Positions 24,292-36,911 are shown, numbered from the stretch's first letter. The stretch is 64,000 nt of DNA from Flaveria trinervia (GCA_025506515.1 CM046443.1:20118700-20182699); one strand, 5' to 3'. Notes: generated by a model from the letters alone, not told the origin. Numbers and translations: made by a program.

Positions 24292-27028
24292 TGTCACACC
24301 CTCAAAATCCACTTACGGGGTTTTACCGCGAGGTGTGTGAACAAACCAGGATCACAGTCAATAGTTACTCAAAACGACTCTATATGCCATAATTTAAATA
24401 AAATCAACCAAAGTACAAACTTTAAACTGTGCGGAAGCATTTTGTAAAACAACCCAAAGAAATAAAAGTGTATACTATGGCAAAACATGTGCCAACCCAA
24501 AAGAGTAAACATTAATCATTAAAATACTAAAAATGTCTTGAAGACCGAGTCTTAGAATGCAAGTGAACCATGTAGTGCTCCTATGGCAAGCAAGCTAATG
24601 ACCTGAGAATGGCATACTAAAATGTCAACACAATGGTTGGTGAGTTCAAGAGTGATAATCAAACATAACAGTTTAACAACATAGATATAAAAGTAGTGCA
24701 TTGTAACAGATAGCTAGTCCATTAACAATAAATATTAATCCATAGTGATTTCGCAATTGAAGCTGACTGTGTTACGTTGTTGCCTCCTGTCACGACTTAA
24801 CAGGTCGTGACAATGTTCAATAGGACAACTTGCACCCAGTTGACCTCGAGTCGCACAGGTGGGGCTCGTCAGACCCAGTAGTACTACCCAAATTTCCCCG
24901 CTATTCAATATTAACAATTCGAAAGTATGAGGACTTTTCCATGTTATCAACATATATTATATTATACACAACTTGAATATATAAAGCGTTTGTGATTTAC
25001 CAGTATGCTATCTCCCCAAAAGAGATTAAATAAAGAGTGGGGCATGAACTCACTGATACGCGTGATAGACACTTAGAGTTTTACTTGACAAACAGAATGG
25101 ACAGACAACCTTCAGAGGTTACCTAGATCATATAAGTACATGAGTACGTGTAAACAAAGAACATGTGAAACCCTAAGTACACTACAACCAAGGACTCAAG
25201 ATTTCAGAGAACAGACACGTTTGACCCAGTTGACCCGTTTGACCCGTTGGTGACTTTATGTGTTGTAAACCATTCAAGTAATCATACACATATATCATAC
25301 ATGGTTAACATTCAAATAGATCATATGTATGCTATATTATCCAGGTATATCACTTAGATCATCATACCACCAAATGTCATACAAGTCATGCGAATCTAGA
25401 ACATTAAGTGTCCACTAGTTATACCACAACTAACATGCCCACAAAGATCAAATCACGCACCACATGCCATGTGAAGCCACTCAAGACTTCACATCCTAAA
25501 CCCTGCCAATCCTACAAGTAGGGGCCTCAGATTCGCACGCGTGTATGATGATCATAATCATATTCATTAACCATGTTCATTGCATTCAACAAACATCACA
25601 ACAATCAATTCCAGTCCCAAACATGATGTCCTAACTACTAACCAACATCAACATCATACATGATCATCAAAGTCCAAACATCACCCATGATTATCCAAGC
25701 ATCCTATACAACTAATTTAACATGTTCTATCAAATTAGGATTCATCCATGAACTTACTACCATGCTCCTATCATCCCAAACATGTTCAAACTATCATCCA
25801 TCAAACTTTGTGCAAATAAAGTTTCCCTTTTGGGAAAGCACATCCCAAAATCTATCAAACATCCAATGCATTCATGAATTCATTAATAATATACCAATTC
25901 AAGTTCATATCAACATCTAATCATGATCGACAACATCCAAACATCATAACTCATCAATTCATATCCTAAAAAGTTACTATCTTTAGTAATGTAAGAACTA
26001 TAACATGTGTTCTTGAATTCCCAATGATCACAACAACAATCTAACATCTAATCATCACCATGAACACATCCATAACATCAATCATCAATAATTCAACATT
26101 ACATGCAAAATAAAGTTACTATTATTAGTAAGCTATGAACACCAACTTCAATTCATCAATTACTTGCAAGATCAACGTATCCTAACATTCATACAACCTA
26201 CAAATCATCATACATTCATCAAACAATCATCAACTTCACATAATCATGCTAATTTCGAATTAGGGTTTGCATAAAACCAAAGTTCATGATCAATCCACTA
26301 GAAACATACAATTCATACATAATCAACGTTAAACAACATGTATTCTATCTAACTAACATACTAACATCATCAAACAACATCAAATTCGACCCCATGAAGA
26401 TCCATAAACAAATTAGGGTTCGGCCACCATGAACAACCCACAAAACTTGTAAAAATCTAACCTTTAAACATGTGTTAACTTGTAATTGATGATTCCTACG
26501 TGTTGTATGCCTTGTAATCGAACCAAATTGATGCTTTGATGCTTGTTCTTGGTTGAATTCTCAATGGTGAGGGTGTGTGAGGAGTGTTTGCGGCCGAATG
26601 GGGGTGAGAATTAGGGTTTGGGTGTTTTGTTTAATTTTAATTTCCATATTTACCCTTTAAGCCCTTGTAATTTGTATTTTATAAAAACTAGGCTTTAAAC
26701 TCTTTGTAAAGTGCTTTTAACTGAATAATATAAAGATATAAACTAATGAAAATTATTATATATTTTATCTTTATAAAAACACAAGACATACAGATAAATA
26801 GGCACGTTTCCGCGTTACGCGATTAATTTTTTAATTAACATTTAAAACATACAAACACATAAACCTACACAATAATCACATAATCAATTAGATTATCATT
26901 AATTTAACATTATTCATTATTATTAGGTCACCAACTTTAAACGACAACTAGTGTGTGTTCACGACACGTGTATGCAAGACTTAACGGAACAAACGGAGTT
27001 TGGTAACGGAAATTTACCGGATGTCACA
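24292..27028 (-). repeat. 5' LTR of the gypsy element
   Basis: 2,737 bp, the partner of 14,832-17,561. Differences seen by eye are mostly single-base changes and 1-2 bp indels, plus one extra GTTTGACCC-type unit at about 25,235. Confidence 0.93.
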
Positions 27029-27239
27029 CATACTAAGTAAACGTTTTTAAAGAAACCGTGGACTTACAGTTTTATGTCCGAATGTTGTATGTATGTATGC
27101 ATGTTATGGTGTAGATTATGGGTTATAGATGATGTTTAGCATGCTTTGATGGCCTTAGTACGTTAGATCTATGTTTGGGTATGCTTAGAATGATTATCGT
27201 GTGAAATGGGTAGCAAAGAAAAAATTTCAGAATGTCTGA

Positions 27240-27860
27240 TGAACATGAACAGTGGTTCATGCGCCCAAACAGTTGTCCATGCGTCCAACATGAGTGGCCA
27301 GACGCCTAAGTGTTGGCCATGCGCCCAAGGGTGGGTCATGCGCCTAAATAGTGGCTCGTGCGCCCAACATGTTGGCCCATGCATCTAAGTGTTGGCCATG
27401 CGCCCAAGGGTGGGTCATGCGCTAAAGAGTGGTCCGTGCGCCCAGCATGTTGGCCCATGCATCTAAGTGTTGGCCATGCGCCCAAGGGTGGGTCATGTGC
27501 CTAAATAGTGGCCCGTGCGCCCAGCATGTTGGCCCATGCATCTAAGTGTTGGCCATGCATCCAAGGGTGGGTCATGCGCCTAAATAGTGCCCATGCACCC
27601 AATGAAGAAAAGGCTAAGTGTTGGCATGCGCCTAAATAGTGCCCATGCGTCCTAGAGATTGAAACAGCTAAGTGTTGGCCATGCGCCTAAGCAGTGCCCA
27701 TGCGCCTAAGCAGTGCCCATGCGCCTAAGCAGTGCCCATGCGCCTAAGCAGTGCCCATGCGCCCAAGTGAAATGTTAAGTGTTGATGCGCCTGAACAGGG
27801 CAGAAACGCCCAAACAGTGCCCATGCGCCCAGACTGTTTTATACTTAGAATTTTTATGCC
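27240..27860. repeat. CpG-containing minisatellite inside the gypsy solo LTR
   Basis: Irregular units built around CATGCGCC (also CATGCATC), with a higher-order period near 79 bp at 27,340-27,590. A tighter run of four 19-bp units (GCGCCTAAGCAGTGCCCAT) lies at about 27,690-27,762. The surrounding sequence is AT-rich, so the array is a local GC/CpG island. Confidence 0.88.
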
Positions 27861-28307
27861 CATGCGCCTGGAAGGACCCATGCGCCCACTTTGGACTTGA
27901 GGTTTTCCAAGTGGTTTTTAAGGGGTAATATGGGGAGATAGGCCTGGTTATGATGTGATGGCTTATGTGTGTTATGTATGTATGATGTGCATGTATGGTG
28001 ATGATGTATGTATATGTTTATGTGTGTTCCTTATTGTGTACGTATGTCTTCCCTTGGCTTTGCGTTGAACGTTAATAAATGTAATGAAAGTATTATGTAA
28101 CGTAAAGTGAAAGATGATGAAAAGAGGAACGTAATGAATGAATGCATGCATGAATTGATGAACTAAAGAGAGAAGTAAAGAAAGGCTTGAAAGCAATATG
28201 TATAGAGGTGCATGGCTCTAAATGCCTTAAGCTCTACCGCGTGAGATTCAGCAAATCCTAAAGTGTGCACGCAAGGGTTCTAGTCTTTGTGACTGACCTT
28301 CAGAGGT

Positions 28308-28471
28308 GTTACCCACGACAGTGGGGGTGTTGTTACCCATTTCTATAGGGGTGTTACCCACGACGGTAGGGGTGTTGTTACCCATTTCTATGGGGGTGTT
28401 ACCCACGACGGTGGGTATGTTGTTACCCATTTCTATGGGGGTGTTACCCACGACGGTAGGGGTGTTGTTGC
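28308..28471. repeat. 45-bp tandem repeat inside the gypsy solo LTR
   Basis: About 3.6 copies of a 45-bp unit containing GTTACCCACGACGGT and GTTGTTACCCATTTCTATGG. Because 45 is a multiple of three, both strands stay open across it. The resulting ORFs have no other support. Confidence 0.9.
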
Positions 28472-29739
28472 CCGAGTTATGTATAACTTCGGAGGTGTGG
28501 CATAAGGCCAAGAATAGCTATGAGGTGAGCGACTCTGTGTTGCAACAGACTCGACAGAGGTCTTTGTCCGTGATACGAGACAATGAGATGAGCGACTATG
28601 TGTTGCTACAGACTCGGATGGAGTTCAATCCTTGTGATTGACTCGTATGGGATCTTTGTCGTGTATCCCGATGCTGTATCAGTCTTCGGACATGAGTCGG
28701 GGGTTTGTGAGCAGGCCCCGACACAACATCAGCTTTCGAACATGAGTCGGGGATATTGCAAGAGACAAGATTTGAGTAATAAAGAGTAATGGACGAAAGA
28801 TCATGTATGAAAGAATATAAATGATTATCGTAATAAAGTACAGAACAGGATCCTTGTCATCGACCTCAGTGATCGTGGCTGAGTGCCACGAAGAGGTAAA
28901 GTCTGACCGGATCTAGAAAGAGAAGTGAACGATAATGTAATACGTGAATGAACAGGTTAATGAACGTAATGGAAGATAATAACGATATTATCTGTATGTA
29001 CGTATGATGCGTGATCACGAATGATGTAAAGTATAGTATGTTTTGAAATAAAGTAAAGAACGGTTTTTAACTCAGAAAAGTATGTTTTATTATAAAACTA
29101 GAACTCACTCAGCGTCGCTGACTTTTGTATGCATGATAGTTGGCAGGTATATGTTGATGCTGAGGAGTTGCAGGCATGGATGCATAAGCTACTGGGAGTA
29201 TTTTGAGGCTGGCATCCGTATTTTGACATGTCATGTATTTTGAGATGAAAATTAATGTTGTAAATGACATGTTTTAGTTATAAACGAAATTTTTAAATCC
29301 GCTGCAAGATTAATGTACATTTTATAATGTTTTAAGTGCGATGAACCACCAGCTGTGAGGTGCCCGGGAACGGGGCCTTACAATTCAAGACCCACCATCA
29401 AGCATTAAAGACCCACTCGATCTACCTTCTTAAAAACCCATGTATGTTGCTCTTCTACTATCCTCCATAGCATCCTCTGATTTCCATTTCTCTGGATTCT
29501 TATGGGTTTGTGTCTTTTTTATGAACAGGGAGCACTAGACCTCTGATTCTTATATACGTAAGTTTTTTGTTGATTCTTTGTTCTTGCTACTTTGATTTTG
29601 ATTTACCAATTCAAGTTACAAATTGATTGATTCAAAATACAAATTGGTATGTAGATTTGATTATTGATACATGATTGTTATTGATGCATATAAGGTGCTC
29701 GACTAAATGCCTGTTATGAAATATTTATTTTAGACATGC

Positions 29740-30931
29740 CAATTTTTAGACAGTTATGCAGAGATCTTGTTACTAATTACGGATTAAAACAAACCGTAAT
29801 TTGTCTGTTGAGGAGTCAGTTGGAATCTTCTTGATGACTTTGGCTCATAGGTGTACGAATTGTTTTGTCCAAGAATCTTTTAATCATTCAGGGGAAACCA
29901 TTTGTAGACATTTCCATAAAGTTATGAAAGTCGTGCTTAAGATGAGTGTTGACATCATCAGACCACCCGCAAACCATAATGTTAATGTACTTGCGTACAT
30001 ATTAAATAATCCTTGGTATTATCCAATGTTCAAGGTATTATATAATGTTAAAGGTTTTCAATTGAATGTATTATCTTATGTTCAAATGAATTCAACAAAT
30101 GAATTAATTATGATATCCTTTTGTATTTGTATAATTGTATTGGCGCTATCGATGGGACACATATGAGGGCATCAGTTCGATCGACTGACCAACCAAAGTA
30201 CATTGGTTGGAAAGGATATACGGCATAAAATATAATGGTTGTTTGTGATTTTAGCATGTGTTAACATTTGTATGGACCGGATGAGAGGGGAGTGCACATG
30301 ACATGAGAATCTTCAATGAAGCATTACGGAGGCTAGAGCTTCAACTTCCACATCCAACTAGTAGTTAGTATAATGATCCCTTGTATGTGCATTTTTGTAA
30401 TTTTATACATGTTTGAAAAGACTAAATATTGTTTGTTTTATTTGTAGATAAATATTACATTGTTGATGACAGATACCCAAATACTAAAAGGTATCTTGTC
30501 TCATACAAATGTCAAACCATTCGTTATCATATACCGGATTTTCAACGTGGACACAATAGTGCTATGCGTGCTCCTCGGGGCCCAAAAAAGACATTTATTA
30601 CCACTTATCGTTGAGAAATATCATTTGAAGAATGTTTGGAGTGTGAAAAGCTAGATGGGCATTATTAAGAGATATGCATGTTAACTATACTTATGAGCAC
30701 CAAGTGAGCATTGTGATAGCATCGATGGCGATCCATAACTTTATTAGAAAGACCAGTAGGTTTGATGAAGTATTTAACACCGTTCAACAAGAATCTTACG
30801 TTCCTAAAGGAGGTACTACAAACGAACTTCATGAAAAACTTCTGGCTACAAATCGTTTTGATCATGATGCTACGTATATGGCAACAATAAGAGATATTAT
30901 TACGCAAGATTTAATGGATTCAAGAAGATAA
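29740..30931 (+). pseudogene. HARBI1-like (DDE_Tnp_4) transposase relic
   Basis: In order: LCRDLVTNYGL and SVEESVGIFLMTLAHRCTN (29,745-29,870), SFNHSGETICRHFHKV, and a GAIDGTHMRASV box with the first Asp near 30,143-30,165. Then come KYIGWKGY, HDMRIFNEAL, the second Asp in VDDRYPNTK near 30,460-30,485, FQRGHNS, a NIIEECL Glu box near 30,615, and the C-terminus to 30,931. Frame changes and stops occur at several points (for example 30,226 and 30,600). An insert at about 30,030-30,120 may be an old intron. The three acidic positions seem preserved although the gene is broken. Confidence 0.85.
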
Positions 30932-31329
30932 ATGCAGTATGACGTTAGTTGCATATCATTATGTATTTTAATATTTTTTTAAGAATCTGAATGTAATATT
31001 ATTATGTCTAACCAACAAATTATCAAATATGTAAACAAAGTTTATGTTATATATATCATAATTTTTTATTTAGAAAGAGGAGAAAAACTAACAAAAATAA
31101 GCAATTTCAAACACTTTTTAAAAAAACAGCTTATTTTTTAAAAAGGATGTTTTATGGTAATTTAACATAAATAAGCTAAACCAAATATTTTTTTACAAAA
31201 CATCTTATTGATTTTTTAATTTATAAGCTAATTCAAATTCTTTTTTAAAAACTTATTTTCAAAAATTATAAGTTAATTTTTTTAATAAAATATTTTTTTC
31301 ATCTAAAATAAACGATTCCAAACATGTGA

Positions 31330-31393
31330 TGGGCCCAAAATTAGTCGATGGACCAGCAATTCGCTAGGGTTCTAAAGAACGTATCATATAAAA
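31330..31393 (+). promoter_or_regulatory. Promoter elements of the eS26 gene
   Basis: TGGGCC at 31330-31335 is a site II (TGGGCY) element and TAGGGTT at 31365-31371 a telo-box. The pair is typical of plant ribosomal-protein promoters. A possible TATA box (TATAAAA) sits at 31387-31393, about 90 bp before the ATG. The transposon end lies immediately upstream. Confidence 0.65.
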
Positions 31394-31476
31394 TGATCTC
31401 TTATACATTGATGCTGAAGAACAAGAGCTGACGGCGGAGTGTTCTCCACCCCTAACCCTCGAAGAATCCCGCAGAT

Positions 31477-33107
31477 ATGGTCAGTTTCGGACCACATTAC
31501 TCTTTCTGATCACCACTGTCACCCACATGTTTAATCAATTTTCACCACGTTATTTTCTTCTTTGAAAACATTTACAGACTTTCAAGAGAAGAAACGGTGG
31601 ACGCAACAAGCATGGTCGAGGCCACGTGAAGTTCGTTCGATGCTCCAATTGCGGCAAATGTTGCCCCAAGGTCTAATCTTCTTCTTAATTGTCGTTATTA
31701 TCTTTACATTATGGCCTCTGATTATGATAATTAGGTTACTTTTGTGATAATTTATGTAAGTCGATGTTGAATTGTATATCAATCAATGTATTATCGCTTA
31801 TTGTTATGCGTAATTTGTGAATTTAGGATGGAGAATGTATTTTGGGCGTATGATTTTATGTTTTTGAGAAAGTTGATTGCATTTAGTATTGGTAATTTAC
31901 TTGAAGTCAAGGTGTACCATTGTAAGAGTTTGTGCTATGGTCAGTAAATTACAATAACTTTGAAATGGATACTTTGCTATAATTGGGAATTGACTCATAT
32001 TATTTTGATGCTTTAATTAAGAAAGTCCAAAGCTTTTGGATTATGCATATATACTCTTTAAGCATGTGAATTGGTTATGAGTAATGTTGTCAATCACGTC
32101 TGTTTGAAGGTGGTGGTCTGACAAGTTAATATCTATAAAATCATACACGACCAGTATTATTATTCATGTCGAAAATACCTAACCCTCATCCGGACATGTT
32201 TAAACCATGTAGCCCTAACGACGACTAGCTTAAAATAATGTAACAAAAACGCTACTTTTTGGTAGGTAAATTCTGTTGGTGAGTTGTAATTTTTTTTAAA
32301 ATAGGGTCCATGTTATCAGGTTGTAGTCAATATTAGTTGGCTCATTGTAATCATGTTTTAAACAGGTTGTCATCTCCTGTTTATTAAGTACAATTTAAAC
32401 ATTACCTGTTTTTTTTTTGAATTGTGACAAGCTTGACAACCCAAAACTTGATTGTTTTGTGCGCATGTTAAAAAATTTATTAAACATTATTTTCAAAAAA
32501 AAAAAGATTGAAGTAAAAGCACGACTCTTTTCACATCACAAAAAGCTTCATTATTTATGAGGGCCAATTGTTCATTTTCAGGACAAAGCTATCAAGAGAT
32601 TTCTTGTGAGGAACATAGTTGAACAAGCTGCGGTTAGGGATGTTCAAGAAGCTTGTGCGTTTGATCGTAAGTCTTCATTATGGCTGCTTAATCTTTTTTG
32701 AGAATTTAATTAATGATTATCATTTAATCTGTTATTGTAGAATACACCCTACCTAAGTTGTATGTAAAGATGCAATATTGTGTATCTTGTGCAATTCACT
32801 CTAAAGTTGTCAGGGTTCGATCACGGACTGATAGAAGGAACCGTGAGCCTCCAAAGCGGTTCTCTCGCCCAAGGGTAATTATATACAACCTTAAAGTCTT
32901 TTTATTAGGTTGTGAACTCATGGTAATTGAAATGTGCATGCTTATTTGCTCTTTCAGGATGATGGTCCTAAACCTGGTCAAGGGGCGCGTCCTGGTGTGC
33001 TGCTGGTCCGGCTCCTGTACGTGCTTGAAGTCAAATCTCTTTGTGGGTCTGTGGGTTGTTTTGAAGGGTATGGTTTTGTGATGATCATGTTCTATTTAGC
33101 TGTTTAG
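31477..33107 (+). CDS. RPS26: 40S ribosomal protein eS26 (RPS26), five exons
   Basis: Small-subunit ribosomal protein at the mRNA exit site. Exons by GT-AG rules: 31477-31479 (ATG only), 31578-31670, 32582-32666, 32741-32874 and 32958-33107. The product begins MTFKRRNGGRNKHGRGHVK and has the zinc-binding cysteines in RCSNCGKCCPK and QYCVSCAIHSKVV, then RDVQEAC and RRNREPPKRF, all hallmarks of eS26. As read it has 154 residues. The last exon departs from the usual C-terminus after PKPGQGARPG. A one-base shift near 32,996 would instead give an Ala/Pro-rich tail ending at TGA 33,026-33,028, about 128 residues and the normal family length. So either the extended end is real, or there is a sequencing error, or the copy is damaged. 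The one-codon first exon follows the promoter elements noted separately. Confidence 0.9.
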
Positions 33108-34651
33108 GCTCCAATTTTGCCTTTTGTTGATGACAAGATTTTCTAAATGATTTTTCATAAAGGTTTTTAAATGATTATTCTTTGCTGAGCTTTTTTGAAA
33201 TTATCTATGTAAGAAGAGCAAATAAGTTCTGATTGGCATGGTATCTAGTTTTTTAGCCACTGTTTAACACAAAATTCATGCAAAAAGACACATATAGTTC
33301 TGGGAGCAAGAGCAAGTTTGAAAACGAAACCAATGAACAGTAAGATTTATAACAATGGAGTAAAACCTAAATCAGAAAAATTAAGTTGTGTTAACAAATA
33401 ACCATACTCATTAAAGCCACTAGTCGCTCAATCAATTGTAAATCACATCAACAACTATATAGAAGTGAAACTGATGTATAATATCATGGCTGGACATTTT
33501 TAACGTGATCTGTTTTAAGGACATGAAGTTAAATCGGATTGGGTTTGAGCTAAACACAGATATGGGTCATAAATGGTGGGTCATAAATGGGTTGACACTA
33601 GAGGTGGACAAATATGTTTTTTTGCCTGTTTTTTGTTAAAGGATTTCAAACTGCTTTAGCTTAAAGTGCTTGGGGCCCAAAATCTCAGCCCTATACAAAT
33701 AAATCTGGATCGGTTGTTGGGCCCAAACCGGCCTTGTTTCTCTAAATAATAAAACATTATAAATTCACTAAAAGTTTAATTTTTATTTTATTTTATTCAA
33801 TATCTGTAACTTTAAAATATCGAGATGAACTACATAAATTAAAAAAATATAGAAAGATTACAAAACAACTAAAAGTTGTACTTTTTATTTTAAATATAAA
33901 AACGAACGTAGTATTCCAATTATTGCGTATTTTAATGTTTTTATTATTCGTCCTCTAAATCTGAGCTATTTCAAAGGTAATCAACACATATCGTTTTATT
34001 ATTGGTCATTTTGGGTGTTAATGTACCCTCTACTTCTTTCTTATATAATTTGGTTTTATATTTTAGTTCTCATCAAAATAATCCTTCAAACAAATGGATA
34101 TGTGAACCAGTTGGGGAGTGACTTGAGTTTTTCATAATGACATACTCCTGCTATTAAGAGGAAAAAACAAATTTTGAGTTTACCATGGAAACTTGAACGG
34201 TTATTAAATCTTGAGTCATGATGGATAGGATGAGAAATTTATCTTTCTGACTTTTTCATCAAGTCAACAAGTCAAAAAAATTAAAATCTTTTGGAGTTAT
34301 GGTTGATAAAAAGTTGGTCTCATCATATCTCTCGAGTTTGTTACTCAAATTGTTACCACATTGATGTTTATAACATTGAAAATTTTGAACTTTCAGCATG
34401 TGCCACAAAGCAAACATTGGATCACTCGAACTTTCGATATGTGTCGCATGTATCATCAGTAAAAAAAATCCAATCCAATGGCTAGTTTATCGATTAATTT
34501 TTAGATGTGAAAAAGCCAGTTTGGAACTAGTTTTAAAACATTAACTAACTTGATTTTAGCCTATCTATCGATATGCTTTTTATTATTTTACCATGCAAAT
34601 ATTTTTAGACATACTTTTGTTTAAAGCTTTTAACTCATCAACCTTGTGTTG
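33108..34651. other. 3' flank of eS26, no gene seen
   Basis: AT-rich. I could not place the polyadenylation site. Short ORFs around 34,260-34,480 overlap on both strands and have no recognisable content. Confidence 0.5.
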
Positions 34652-36900
34652 TGTAACACTACTAAAATTCAAACCCAAAGCATCTGTTATACAATGGGTT
34701 TCGAGGGTGGTAGCCCTTGAAATTGGGGTTCAAAGGGTGGCAGCCCCTGTTGGAATCCAAAGGGGTAAAGTCCTTAGTTGAGGTTGCGCTATGGGTGACC
34801 CGTATCAGAAAATGAAATAAAATAGAGAAAAATTTTTTTGGAAGATAGCAAAAATATTGAAAAAGTATCAAAATGTGGATGTGGGGCGCATTGACTTGGC
34901 TATGGAAACGATACAAAGACAACTCATGGATGCTGACTAATGGGCAGGTGTTGGACACGTGGACACCAATGCGAGCCTCAAATTTAGATGGGGGCCGCAT
35001 TGCCAAAAGGGATCAGGGCAATGCATGGGCAACATGTGTCATACATGTAGGGGTGAGACCTGATGTGGGGTTAACCTGAATTATAAATAAGTGAGTTTTA
35101 GCTGCTTTACACGCATTCTCACACCTTAATTCTCGCACACTTTGCCTTGATTTGCATGCTAGACTCCTCAACTCGTTTCTTGATCCAACGGTTAATAACC
35201 AAAGATTCGAAGCTAGGTGAAATTTTAGAAGGATATTTCAAGCTTAAGTGAATACTATCAAAGCCATCTGGGAGGAACATAAAATCATAAGACAAGGCTC
35301 AACTTGAATTTAAAGGTAAATATGTTTGTTTTTTAAAACAAAACTAGTGAATCCTTAAGATTCACCATTACTTTGAAAACCAACATGTATTATAGTTAAT
35401 TATTAGCTTATGTTGATGGAATGCAAGACAAGCATCGGACTAAGATTGTATGTGTGGTATGATAAAAAATGATGAACATGTGATGAGTAGTACCTTGAAA
35501 GGGGTACTATGCCTAAGCATAGCTGGAAATAGTTTGGTGCCCAAAGGATTACGACTCCCTAGGTAGTGACAGTCTCACGGGTTACCTAATAACAAACGTT
35601 TGCTAATGTATAATGAAAGATCTTGAAGTGTATTTCTATTTCATCCTATGAAACTAGCATGGTTAATCTAACATTTAATATGATTATGCTTTATTACAAA
35701 ATGATTTGGGTCTGATAAAGGTTATTTACTCGCATATCACTGATATTGAATTTTAAACTTTTTACAGGTGAAAGGTGATTGATTATGACATAGATTATGA
35801 CTTAGATTATGCCATTGTAGAAACTATATGGGTGTATTTAATGCCAATATCTGAGTTATGCAAGCTGGAAGGGGAGTGTACACATCTTAAGTTTTGAAAT
35901 CATGTGTTTTGTAAATATAAACATATTCTTTGTTAAATGTTATAAATCAAAGTTTGGTTCGGTTGAAGTTTGATTTGATTCACAAAACAATATTATGATA
36001 TTATTTACAAATGAAATCCTGTTGCCTTACACCATTAAAAATAATTTTTTGAATAAAATAATTAAGTGATCCTAATCGAATCATACGACCCAGGGTGACC
36101 CAAACCTAGGGGTGTGAAATGTTGGCACGCTTTAGCATTTTTTCTCAGGTCGCACGAACACTTAAGGTTAAGTCGCACGACTGAGGTTTCATTCATGAAA
36201 TACATTACAAACATGTTTTCTTTTGCATTATGTGTTTTGTGTTGTTTACTATCATTGACTGTGTAGATCAAATGAGGCTGGTGCAACCAAAACTAGAAGA
36301 TCTTCCGAAGCTCAATATGAAGATTTTGAGTGCAACTGAAAAAAGTCTTTTGAAGACAAAGCCACACTTCCGAAGTTAAGTTGAATAACTTCCGAAGAAG
36401 AACTCGATTTTCTGAGACTAAGTAATTCTTTTTTCAAAGTCAAACACTTAGAAGATTTAAGACAAAACCTTTCAAAAAAACAAAGTCATGAAGACCAGCA
36501 GAAGTCTCGGAAGAATTTGATTCTTTCGAAGTATAAATGGGTTTAAAAGAACTTATTCTTTAGGATTCATATAACCTTTGGAAGAAACAACTATGAATCA
36601 GTGGACAAAAGTATGGTCCGACTGACACATGTTGCCAACTCTGATATACTGCGTGGTGCTTTACTACACTCATGTAGTTGATAGTAATTTAATTCACTAT
36701 TCATATTTTATCAGTTAGTATAATTACCAATTATATTTGATGATAAAAGGTAAGTCATAAACATATCATGACTACCTAATCTAAGATAGTATTTTACCTT
36801 ACTTCTATCAATGTAGTTTTTGTTTAGTGAGATCTAACTATCTCAAATCACCTTGTTTATCACTCACTTCACTCAAAATTGGCTCTTAACTAGAAATCTT
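34652..36900 (+). other. Probable LTR remnants, no gene
   Basis: Begins TGTAACACTACTAAAATTC, like an LTR start, and has a TATAAATAAG box at about 35,083 followed by a CA-rich start region (TTCTCACACC). AAGGGGAGTG at about 35,869 looks like a polypurine tract. GTCGCACGACTGA at about 36,173 is the same palindromic word seen in the LTRs of the copia element at 43-54 kb. 36,300-36,550 has several TTCCGAAG words and a TATAAATGGG box (about 36,533), and may be the damaged 5' LTR or leader of the copia element that follows. No target duplications were found. Confidence 0.4.
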
Positions 36901-36911
36901 ATGAATCTAAG

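Larger units (their letters stand above)
14832..27028 (-). mobile_element. Ty3/gypsy chromovirus-like element (Tekay/Del-like), 12.2 kb
   Basis: Complete structure. LTRs of 2,730 and 2,737 bp read TGTCACACCC to GATGTCACA on the + strand. CATAC target repeats lie at 14827-14831 and 27029-27033, with a tRNA-Met type primer site and a polypurine tract. On the minus strand the order is pre-gag ORF, gag, protease, RT, RNase H, integrase and a chromodomain-like C-terminus. Long LTRs and the chromodomain tail suggest the Tekay/Del lineage (inference). Several stops and frameshifts make it non-autonomous now. By eye the LTRs are about 98% identical with many small indels, younger than the copia element at 2-7 kb. 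Confidence 0.93.
14461..29382 (+). mobile_element. Gypsy-type solo LTR (about 2.7 kb net) interrupted by a full gypsy element
   Basis: Begins TGTAACACCCCGAAA and ends GGGGCCTTACA, flanked by ATTCA at 14456-14460 and 29383-29387. Its own sequence is 14,461-14,831 plus 27,034-29,382, about 2,720 bp, with no retroviral coding. The last 400 bp closely match the gypsy LTR at 54,043-55,917 read on the opposite strand, for example a shared AACTCACTCAGC block at about 29,101. That shows it is an LTR of the same family. It carries two tandem-repeat arrays (27.2-27.9 kb and 28.3-28.5 kb). Confidence 0.82.
14047..31326 (+). mobile_element. HARBI1/PIF-Harbinger-like transposon, split by nested retrotransposons
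   Basis: Two pieces, 14,047-14,460 and 29,388 to about 31,326, flank the 15-kb retrotransposon block. The left end GGTGTTTGGATTGG follows a TTA. The right end read backwards gives ATGTTTGGAATCG, an imperfect inverted match. The right piece encodes a HARBI1-like transposase relic. Matching 'gaagaccc..catc' text on both sides of the block supports one interrupted element. A second TTA at the right end was not found, so the exact right boundary is uncertain by about 20 bp. Confidence 0.65.

Noticed and set aside
27240..27860. Regularly spaced short repeats resembling a CRISPR array
   Set aside because: Units are variable and directly tandem, without unique spacers, in plant nuclear DNA inside an LTR. 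It is a minisatellite.
28248..28641. Open frames of 87 and 111 codons on opposite strands
   Set aside because: Both exist because the 45-bp repeat keeps every frame open; no protein-like features.
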